Positions 1 through 4,856 of a stretch of 7,650 bases of DNA are shown here, piece by piece. The notes under the pieces are model-generated. The model was not told the DNA's origin, did no database searches, and worked only from the letters and a program-made list of their open reading frames with translations. The position numbers were made by a program, and so were the translations under genes. The stretch spans positions 485 through 8,134 of the forward strand of contig DMTA01000507.1 of the NCBI GenBank assembly GCA_003454835.1, read 5' to 3'. The stretch's first letter is position 1; each line of letters starts with the position of its first letter. This stretch comes from Achromobacter sp. (GTDB lineage: Bacteria > Pseudomonadota > Gammaproteobacteria > Burkholderiales > Burkholderiaceae_B).

Positions 1-284
1 GTCTCGCGGTCGATCTTGCGGATGGCGTCTTCGAGGGTTTCCAGCGCGGTGGTCAGGTCGGTGTGCTGCGCATCCAGGTAGTCCGAACGCTGCGAGGCCT
101 CGCCGTACTCATGGATGGCCGCCAGGTTGACCGGCTCCAACCGGCGCATGCGGCCATCGATCTGGTGCACGGCCTGTTCCCAGTCGCCCAGGCGCGCGTC
201 GTCGGGCAGCGTGTTGAGCACGTCCTGCAGCACGAAACCGGCCTTTTCCACCGCGCCCTGCAGGGTCTCGGCGCTGAGCACCAA
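1..284 (-). other. SMC C-terminal coiled-coil segment joined in frame to the BcsB-like gene
   Basis: In the same frame as the BcsB-like part, residues from about 210 to 303 read as the end of the second coiled coil of the chromosome-partition ATPase SMC, just before its C-terminal ATPase lobe. Diagnostic stretches are EKAGFVLQDVLNTLPDDAR, MRRLEPVNLAAIHEYGEASQ and TALETLEDAIRKIDRET. From memory of the family, 'RRLEPVNLAAI.EYGEA.QR' is the Xanthomonadales-type wording, while betaproteobacterial SMC has 'LGAVNLAALDEL' here. The fragment has no start of its own and continues off the window. The boundary is somewhere around 270-300, placed by loss of BcsB resemblance after LDQQA. Confidence 0.72.
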
Positions 285-911
285 GGCCTGCTGGTCCAGC
301 TTGCGGCTGCCGACCATCAGGACGGGCTTGCCGGGCAGCGAGCCCCAGGCATCGTCCAGGCTGTTGATCGCCGACGCGTCATAGCGGTAGCTCAGCCGCG
401 TCTGCGGCGAGATCGTCAGGGCATTGCCCGTGGCGCGGTTGCTTTCGCAGTGGCGCAGCGCGATGTCGGACTGCCAGTCCACGCCCACGCGCAAGAAACC
501 CGAATCGCGCGTGCGGCGTTCGACGGCGAGCGTCCGGCTGGCAGATCCTTCGCCATCGGCGACGCGCTGTGCGGTCTGCGGCACGCCGTCCAGCCACAGC
601 ACCATGCTGGTCCGGCCCGGCTCGCCCTTGGTGTAGCGCGCGTCGAAATCCAGCCGCGCGTCCGTGACCGGCACGCCGCGCGGCACCGGCAGATAGAACT
701 CCTGCCGCGCATCGCTGTTGGACAGGACGACAGGCTCCTTGATGCCCAGGTCTTCCAGCGTGGTGCTGCGCGTCACCATGTCGTCGCTCTGCAGCCGGCG
801 CAGGGCGTCGCCAGCCGGACTGGCCAGCGCGCCCAGCGGCATCAGCAGCCCCGCCGCGACCAGGGCGCGGCATAACGTACGGACATCGGTGGCTTGTAAG
901 GAGGAGGGCAT
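1..911 (-). CDS. BcsB-like exported protein, 5' part, fused in frame to an SMC C-terminal segment (partial, runs off left edge)
   Basis: The frame is open from ATG at 911 to the window edge (303 codons, no stop). GGAG lies 5 bases before the ATG, and the gap to the wecB stop is 35 bases, so the two genes probably form an operon. Residues 1-31 look like a Sec signal peptide with a cleavage site after ALAS. Residues 33-209 resemble the N-terminal part of BcsB, the periplasmic, membrane-anchored cellulose synthase partner: seen are FYLPVPRGVPVTDARL, a GRTSMVLWLDG strand and GSRKLDQQA. In the BcsB family this part carries carbohydrate-binding and regulatory domains and the full protein is far longer. 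Next to an epimerase making UDP-ManNAc, a role in export of another polysaccharide is equally possible (inference). After about residue 209 the similarity stops and the sequence becomes SMC-like, so the frame as it stands is a hybrid. The BcsB-like identity is fairly secure; the product of this exact frame is doubtful. Confidence 0.72.
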   Translation of the reverse strand, partial: MPSSLQATDVRTLCRALVAAGLLMPLGALASPAGDALRRLQSDDMVTRSTTLEDLGIKEPVVLSNSDARQEFYLPVPRGVPVTDARLDFDARYTKGEPGRTSMVLWLDGVPQTAQRVADGEGSASRTLAVERRTRDSGFLRVGVDWQSDIALRHCESNRATGNALTISPQTRLSYRYDASAINSLDDAWGSLPGKPVLMVGSRKLDQQALVLSAETLQGAVEKAGFVLQDVLNTLPDDARLGDWEQAVHQIDGRMRRLEPVNLAAIHEYGEASQRSDYLDAQHTDLTTALETLEDAIRKIDRE

Positions 912-946
912 GAAAGCTCCAGGCAAGATAGGCATCGCGGCAGAAG

Positions 947-2101
947 TCAGAGAGGGGAAGGGGCGGCGTGGGGCGAGAATTCCGAGACGGCGCGGCCGCA
1001 GAGCGCATCAACAATGCGCTGGCTGGCCCTGCCGTCGCCGTAGGGATTGATGCGCCGCGAAAAGGCGCTGTGCAGCGCGGGGTCATCGAGCAGGCGGTTG
1101 ACCTCGGAGACGATGCGCCGGGTGTCGGTGCCGACCAGCGCCACCGTGCCCGCCCGCACCGCTTCCGGCCGCTCGGTGACGTCGCGCATCACCAGCACCG
1201 GCTTGCCCAGATAAGGCGCCTCTTCCTGCACCCCGCCCGAATCGGTCAGGATCAGGTGCGAGCGCTGCATGAACCACACGAAATCCAGGTAATCCAGCGG
1301 GTCGATCAAGTGCACGTTGGCAAGGCCGGACAGCGCCGCCATCACGACGCCCCGCACCTGGGGATTCAGATGGACCGGGTACACGATCTGCAGGTCCGCG
1401 CGACGCGCCAGATCGGCCAGCGCCGCGCAGATGTTGCGGAAACCCTCGCCAAAGCTCTCGCGCCGGTGGCCCGTCACCAGCAGCAGCCGGCGGTTCGGGT
1501 CCAGCCACGCGTAGCGCGTGTGCAGCATGCGGCTCAGCGCGCTGCCGGCGGTCAGCTTGGCGCAGGTCATGGCCAGGGCGTCGATCACGGTATTGCCGGT
1601 TACCGTGATGCTGCCCGCCAGGTTTTCGCGCAATAGATTCCCGCGCGACTCCTCGGTGGGCGCAAACAGCAGGTCGCCGACCGCGTCGACGACGCGGCGG
1701 TTCATTTCTTCGGGAAAGGGCATCGCCAGGTTGCCGGTGCGCAGCCCGGCCTCCACATGACCGATTCGCACGCGCCGATGAAATGAGGCCAGCGCGCATG
1801 CCGACGCCGTGCTCGTATCGCCATGCACTAGCACGCAGTCCGGCTTTTCCGTTTCCAGCACGCTATCGACGCGGCTGATCAGACGGGCGTACAGACCGTT
1901 CAACGTCTGGTTAGGCACCATGATGTCCAGGTCGTGCTGCGCCTTCAATTCGAAGAGCTCCAACACCTGGTCCAGCATTTCCCGGTGCTGCCCGGTCACG
2001 CAGACCACGCTCTGGATCTGCGGCTCGTTCTGCAACGCGGTGACCAGCGGAGCCATCTTGATGGCTTCGGGACGCGTGCCGAAAATCGACAGGACTTTCA
2101 T
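947..2101 (-). CDS. wecB: UDP-N-acetylglucosamine 2-epimerase (non-hydrolysing)
   Basis: This cytoplasmic enzyme interconverts UDP-GlcNAc and UDP-ManNAc, supplying ManNAc or ManNAcA units for surface polysaccharides. The 384-residue length is normal for the family. It starts MKVLSIFGTRPEAIKMAPL, with R10 and K15 of the nucleotide-binding start. The family's active-site residues are visible: D95 in HGDTST, E117 in GHVEAGLRTGN, E131 in PFPEEMNRR and H212 in TGHRRESFGEG. The UDP-binding motif SDSGGVQEEAPYLGKP lies at 288-301 and the RDVTERPEA loop at 306-314, so the enzyme should be active. The ATG at 2101 is the only start that keeps the conserved N-terminus. Its ribosome site is weak (a G-rich run about 10 bases upstream). 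The last 15 residues are a non-conserved tail. It is the first gene of a minus-strand pair with the BcsB-like frame. The symbol follows E. coli; the polysaccharide served is unknown. Confidence 0.96.
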   Translation of the reverse strand: MKVLSIFGTRPEAIKMAPLVTALQNEPQIQSVVCVTGQHREMLDQVLELFELKAQHDLDIMVPNQTLNGLYARLISRVDSVLETEKPDCVLVHGDTSTASACALASFHRRVRIGHVEAGLRTGNLAMPFPEEMNRRVVDAVGDLLFAPTEESRGNLLRENLAGSITVTGNTVIDALAMTCAKLTAGSALSRMLHTRYAWLDPNRRLLLVTGHRRESFGEGFRNICAALADLARRADLQIVYPVHLNPQVRGVVMAALSGLANVHLIDPLDYLDFVWFMQRSHLILTDSGGVQEEAPYLGKPVLVMRDVTERPEAVRAGTVALVGTDTRRIVSEVNRLLDDPALHSAFSRRINPYGDGRASQRIVDALCGRAVSEFSPHAAPSPL

Positions 2102-2379
2102 GGCGGTGTGGCCCCCAGCGCCGATGGCATTTTCTTGCGGCTATTTTGTCTTGAAAGCATTCGTAATATGTGTCGGTTTATTTCTAGCTTTCCCGCCCTC
2201 GTTCGCACCGTCGACAACCGCTGTGTGCCATCCCGCCATAGGGAAGACGCGCGCTTCATCGAAAATTTGGGGTCAAATCAGATGCGGCTGTTACAGCTGC
2301 CAAGATAAAGCACGAAACAATAAATTTCCGTTATGAACGCAGGGCGATTCAGGCGCCGCTTCGGGCCGGCGGAACGGTC

Positions 2380-2743
2380 GCATTACAAAAGGGGGCCTCA
2401 CAAATCGAATCCCTTTACACCCACCATCACGGATGGCTTCATGGGTGGCTGCGCCGTCGCCTGGGCAATTCGAGTGACGCGGCCGACCTGGCGCACGACG
2501 CTTTCGTGCGCCTCATCCAGAAACGCTTCGACAGCGCACCCGAGGCCCGGGGCTATCTGTGCGCCATGGCCAACGGCATGTGCGCGGACCTGTGGCGGCC
2601 CCCGCCAGATCGAGCAGATGTGGCTGGAAGAGCTGGCCGCGCGGCCCGAGGCGCTGGCCCCGTCGGCCGAGCACCAGGTCATCGTCATCCAGGCACAGCT
2701 GGAAATCGACGGCGTGCTGCGCAGCATGCCGGTCAAAGCCGCC
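2380..2743 (+). pseudogene. FecI-type ECF sigma factor remnant, frameshifted and truncated
   Basis: Two adjoining frames together give a recognisable iron-starvation sigma factor. The frame holding base 2401 encodes SQIESLYTHHHGWLHGWL, then RRRLGNSSDAADLAHDAFVR and ARGYLCAMANGMCADLW: region 2 of FecI-like sigma factors, which binds the -10 element and core polymerase. At the C-rich run 2597-2603 the reading moves to another frame and continues RQIEQMWLEELAARPEALAP and LEIDGVLRSMPVKA, the linker and start of region 4. The helix-turn-helix of region 4 is missing because the sequence jumps into a receptor gene at about 2743. No start codon was found in the first frame near the expected N-terminus. 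In the family, FecI is activated by FecR and transcribes a siderophore or haem receptor gene. This copy cannot make a working sigma factor. Confidence 0.85.
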
Positions 2744-2927
2744 AACGAGCAGCCGGCCTACGCCGACGCCAACCTGATGGCGCGCTACGACTTCAACCGC
2801 CAGCTCTCGGCCACGCTGAACCTGAACAACATGTTCGACAAGAAGTATTAGCAGGGCTTGGACACGACTTTCTACACCGGCATCTACGCGCCGACGCGCC
2901 ATGCTGACGTTGAAGTATCAGTTCTGA
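2744..2927 (+). pseudogene. TonB-dependent siderophore receptor, C-terminal remnant only
   Basis: Starting directly after the sigma-factor fragment, the frame encodes NEQPAYADANLMARYDFN and QLSATLNLNNMFDKKY, the conserved penultimate barrel strands of outer-membrane TonB-dependent siderophore receptors. A TAG at 2849-2851 interrupts the frame where Tyr or another residue would be expected. Downstream codons continue QGLDTTFYTGIYAPTRHA, and a further shift leads to MLTLKYQF and a stop at 2925-2927, the usual aromatic C-terminus recognised by the barrel-assembly machinery. The plug and most of the barrel are absent. In the standard gene order fecI-fecR-receptor, all of fecR and about nine tenths of the receptor must have been deleted. 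Residual AAGCGC and GCGCTT arms just downstream might be a decayed terminator, but this is weak. Confidence 0.87.
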
Positions 2928-3061
2928 AGCGCGGGCGGGGCAGGCTGACGCGGGCGCTTTAATGGGGCGGGCTGACGTGTGCAGCCCAATGCGAGTAAGG
3001 TACGGGGAAGGCCTTATCGCCCGGCACGCCGGCCTGTGCCGCCAGCAGGAACCTGAACACC

Positions 3062-3316
3062 ATGAAGACTTTTCACGCAGCGCTGCGGCTGCTCATCGCA
3101 GGAGCGGCCATTGCGTCACTCGCCGCCTGCGCAGATACCCCGCAGCAACCGCGAAACAACGTGGACTACCGCAGCCGGCCGTTGGATTCGCCGGCAGGGT
3201 CGAACTCCTCCGCGAACCCGTCCGGTCAGCGTCTGACCATCCAGTCCGGCGAAGGCGAGCGGCTGAATCTTCCGTGGTTCATCGAGGGCGCGCAGGACTG
3301 GGTCAACCGGCAGTGA
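3062..3316 (+). CDS. Small predicted lipoprotein, function unknown
   Basis: An 84-residue protein whose first 23 residues form a lipoprotein signal peptide: Lys2, a hydrophobic core LRLLIAGAAIASLAAC, and lipobox LAAC with the acylated cysteine at 23. Ala follows the cysteine, which in the E. coli sorting rule favours outer-membrane localisation. The mature part is short, polar and rich in Pro, Ser and Asn, then ends in a segment with NLPWFIEGAQDWVNRQ. I recognise no domain. AGGAA lies about 12 bases before the ATG. A strong intrinsic terminator 45 bases after the stop marks it as the last gene of its transcript; the only thing upstream is the broken receptor, so it is probably monocistronic. 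A conserved small envelope lipoprotein is likely; a chance frame is unlikely given the signal peptide and terminator. Confidence 0.8.
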   Translation: MKTFHAALRLLIAGAAIASLAACADTPQQPRNNVDYRSRPLDSPAGSNSSANPSGQRLTIQSGEGERLNLPWFIEGAQDWVNRQ

Positions 3317-3360
3317 CGCGGTGACACCAGACCAGCCGCTGCGCTGCGCACGGACAAACA

Positions 3361-3398
3361 AAAATCCTCAAGGATTCACCTCCTTGAGGATTTTTTTT
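3361..3398 (+). terminator. Strong intrinsic terminator after the small lipoprotein gene
   Basis: AAAATCCTCAAGGA (3361-3374) pairs with TCCTTGAGGATTTT (3381-3394) around the loop TTCACC, giving a perfect 14-base-pair stem whose far arm runs into eight T residues (3391-3398). The A run at the left gives it some function on the opposite strand too. Confidence 0.93.
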
Positions 3399-3638
3399 CG
3401 GCTGACGCTGCGCCTCACTTGATTGAGTCGGGCCAGAACTGGCTCGGGCGGGTCACCAATGGCCCGATCTTTTTTCTTTCCATTTCAACGGCTTATTGCC
3501 ACTGCGAGCCGAAGTTGGCCCGATCGGCGCCTCAAAAAGCCAGTTTGCGCGATTCTGAAAATATCGGCCCGGGTCACGTCATTGATGGCCAATCGCAACC
3601 CGCTGATAAATAACCAAAAATTAAGGGCGGGGAAATCC
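3399..3638. other. Non-coding stretch upstream of the sigma-54 promoter; possible activator-binding region
   Basis: No convincing gene is present; the open frames here have no domain-like content. The stretch is visibly more AT-rich than the wecB region. Two items stand out. An inverted repeat GCCAG-AA-CTGGC lies at 3432-3443, about 200 bases before the -24 box. The word CGGGTCAC occurs at 3449 and 3570, with a third copy downstream at 3709. Sigma-54 activators usually bind 80-200 bases upstream of the promoter, so these are candidate enhancer sites, but nothing here identifies the activator. Confidence 0.4.
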
Positions 3639-3654
3639 TGGCACGAAGCTTGCA
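3639..3654 (+). promoter_or_regulatory. Sigma-54 (RpoN) -24/-12 promoter
   Basis: TGGCACG (3639-3645), a four-base spacer AAGC, then TTGCA (3650-3654) matches the RpoN consensus TGGCACG-N4-TTGCW at every position, with the GG and GC doublets correctly spaced. The preceding bases are CC. Transcription would start near 3666 and run toward the 22-codon frame at 3730 and the secretion module. The AT-rich upstream DNA is typical of such promoters. Sigma-54 control is known for several type VI secretion hcp and vgrG units, which fits the genes downstream. Confidence 0.82.
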
Positions 3655-3729
3655 TATTGCCCTTCGTTCACCGTCAGTTTCCTCAACGTTGATGCCGGGC
3701 AACTCGTCCGGGTCACCACGGAGCTTGCC

Positions 3730-3798
3730 ATGCCCCTTCCTGCTGATTTGCGCTTTACGTTTGAACTTCCCGGCAGCGATGCGTCAGGGCTGACATGA
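3730..3798 (+). pseudogene. 22-codon frame resembling a VgrG N-terminus; probable deletion remnant
   Basis: ATG at 3730 has a good ribosome site (GGAG, 6 bases upstream) and opens MPLPADLRFTFELPGSDASG before a TGA at 3796-3798. The pattern 'LPADLRFTFE..GS' resembles the opening of type VI secretion spike proteins (VgrG) of Burkholderiales, judged from memory and not by alignment. The frame sits exactly where vgrG is expected: after a sigma-54 promoter and before an immunity/effector set. The stop overlaps the next gene's start in an ATGA arrangement. A second TGA (3791-3793), in another frame, could be the original vgrG stop, with the gene interior deleted between short repeats (inference). 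Alternatively it is a native leader peptide that couples translation to the lipoprotein gene. Confidence 0.5.
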
Positions 3799-4322
3799 AT
3801 CGCATCAGACGGCTGGCGATCACATTACTTGCGCTGCTTGGCTTGGCCGGTTGCGACTTTGTGCAACCCAAGGAGGACATGGTGCCTACCTCCCTGACAG
3901 GCATTGACCACTTGCCGGACCACGTCAGCGTCCAGAATTTCTGGGTCAACGGAAGCAGTGGCCACCAGGCGGGCAAGGGAGGCAGCATCGTTTGTTGTGC
4001 GAATCTGCCCCGCAAGTGGCGCGCTGACCTGAAGGTGTTGGTGAGCTGGAATGTGACCAACTGGAGGGATTGCCGCTGGGAGAGCCGCGAGCGTTGGGTG
4101 CCTGTCGAGCGTTACGAACAGGTTGGAAGTCTGTTCATCCATTTCCTGTCCGACGGAAGCGTCCGCGCCATTTCATCGAACATCAGCCCCGGTCTCGCGA
4201 ATGCCGATTACCTGGGGCCTCATGACGCAATTCCGAACAAATATCCCTGGCGCGTTTACGGCCATTACGGCAAGCGATGTCCTTCCCGCGGCGGCCCCAT
4301 TGTCATGGAGGAGGCAAATTGA
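3795..4322 (+). CDS. DUF3304 lipoprotein, probable type VI effector immunity protein (copy 1)
   Basis: A 175-residue lipoprotein: signal peptide MNRIRRLAITLLALLGLAGC with lipobox LAGC and lipidated Cys20. The next residue is Asp21, which in E. coli signals retention in the inner membrane with the protein facing the periplasm. The mature part shows the DUF3304 features HQAG, GGSIVCC with a Cys pair near residues 67-68, LPRKWR and WRDC, and a highly conserved block ERYEQVGSLFIHFLSDGSV. DUF3304 proteins are commonly encoded next to Tle1-type phospholipase effectors and are taken as their periplasmic inhibitors; that role is inferred here from the neighbour at 4857. The start overlaps the stop of the 22-codon frame (ATGA), with only a weak AGGG site, suggesting translational coupling. 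It is about 88% identical in its core to the next gene; the last 40 residues differ. Confidence 0.87.
   Translation: MNRIRRLAITLLALLGLAGCDFVQPKEDMVPTSLTGIDHLPDHVSVQNFWVNGSSGHQAGKGGSIVCCANLPRKWRADLKVLVSWNVTNWRDCRWESRERWVPVERYEQVGSLFIHFLSDGSVRAISSNISPGLANADYLGPHDAIPNKYPWRVYGHYGKRCPSRGGPIVMEEAN
4307..4314 (+). promoter_or_regulatory. Strong ribosome binding site of immunity copy 2
   Basis: GGAGGAGG ends 9 bases before ATG 4324 and lies inside the last codons of copy 1. It fixes the start of copy 2 at 4324 rather than at the in-frame ATG at 4123, which has no lipoprotein signal following it, and it should give copy 2 stronger translation than copy 1. Confidence 0.85.
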
Positions 4323-4323
4323 T

Positions 4324-4854
4324 ATGAACCGCGTTGCACGATTGATCGTGAATCTGGTGTTGTTGTTCGGCTTGGCCGGTTGCGACGTTGTCCAGCCCAA
4401 GGAGGACATGGTGCCGACATCATTGTCGGGAATCGACCACCTGCCAGACCACCTAAGCGTCCAAGACTTCTGGGTCAATGGCGCCAGCGGCCATCAGGCC
4501 GGTACGGGAGGCAGCATCGTTTGCTGCGGGAAGCTGCCCCGGAAATGGCGGCCTGATCTGACCGTGCTGGTGAGTTGGGGCGTGACCAACTGGCGCGACT
4601 GCACCTGGGAAAGCCATGAGCGCCGGGTGCCGGTGGAGCGTTATGAGCAGGTGGGAAGCCTCTTCATCCACTTCCTGTCCGACGGAAGCGTTCGTGCCAT
4701 TTCTTCAAACATCAGTCCCGGGTATGGGAATAAAGATTACCCCGGTCCCCATGACCCGATAGCCAGCATCAGGCCATCCAAAATTTACGGCGCGTGGTCA
4801 CCCCGCTGTCCTGTGGGCGCTGAACCCACACTGATCGAATCCCTGGACGAGTAG
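4324..4854 (+). CDS. DUF3304 lipoprotein, probable type VI effector immunity protein (copy 2)
   Basis: A 176-residue paralogue of the preceding gene, starting one base after its stop. The signal peptide ends in GLAGC (Cys20) and again has Asp21, the inner-membrane retention residue. The core from Cys20 to ISPG differs from copy 1 at 14 of 114 positions by my count. The Cys pair, LPRKWR, NWRDC and the block ERYEQVGSLFIHFLSDGSV are kept, so both copies should fold alike. The C-terminal tail (about residue 134 on) is clearly diverged, although a late Arg-Cys-Pro is shared. In the family's usual setting this is the immunity lipoprotein that blocks a periplasmic lipase. It lies two bases before the GTG start of the effector candidate, so the three genes are co-transcribed. 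A longer frame opening at 4123 is an overlap artefact with copy 1. Confidence 0.87.
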   Translation: MNRVARLIVNLVLLFGLAGCDVVQPKEDMVPTSLSGIDHLPDHLSVQDFWVNGASGHQAGTGGSIVCCGKLPRKWRPDLTVLVSWGVTNWRDCTWESHERRVPVERYEQVGSLFIHFLSDGSVRAISSNISPGYGNKDYPGPHDPIASIRPSKIYGAWSPRCPVGAEPTLIESLDE

Positions 4855-4856
4855 GC

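Larger units (their letters stand above)
3795..4854 (+). repeat. Tandem gene duplication of the immunity lipoprotein
   Basis: The two lipoprotein genes are direct repeats with a period of about 529 bases. Long identical or near-identical nucleotide runs are visible, for example GGCTTGGCCGGTTGCGAC in both signal regions and CACTTGCCGGACCAC against CACCTGCCAGACCAC. Many differences are at third codon positions, so the duplication is not fresh. The 3' ends of the genes, about 120 bases, have lost clear similarity. Confidence 0.85.

Noticed and set aside
63..875. Long plus-strand open frame opposite the BcsB-like gene
   Set aside because: It is an antisense shadow in GC-rich DNA; the minus-strand frame has a signal peptide, ribosome site and family resemblance.
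968..1636. Plus-strand open frame opposite wecB
   Set aside because: Rich in Arg, His and Gln with no domain; the opposite strand encodes a textbook epimerase.
2333..2851. Single 172-codon gene with ATG at 2333
   Set aside because: Its first 90 residues are out of frame with the real FecI coding content and only the later part is meaningful; it is a chance frame across a pseudogene junction.
2927..2960. AAGCGC...GCGCTT hairpin as receptor terminator
   Set aside because: Only six paired bases around a loop of about 20 and just three T residues; too weak to call.
3419..3613. 64-codon plus-strand frame
   Set aside because: No good ribosome site, signal or recognisable content; it lies in the probable control region upstream of the sigma-54 promoter.
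4123..4323. N-terminal extension of immunity copy 2
   Set aside because: It lies inside copy 1 in another frame; the strong GGAGGAGG site and lipoprotein signal define ATG 4324 as the start.
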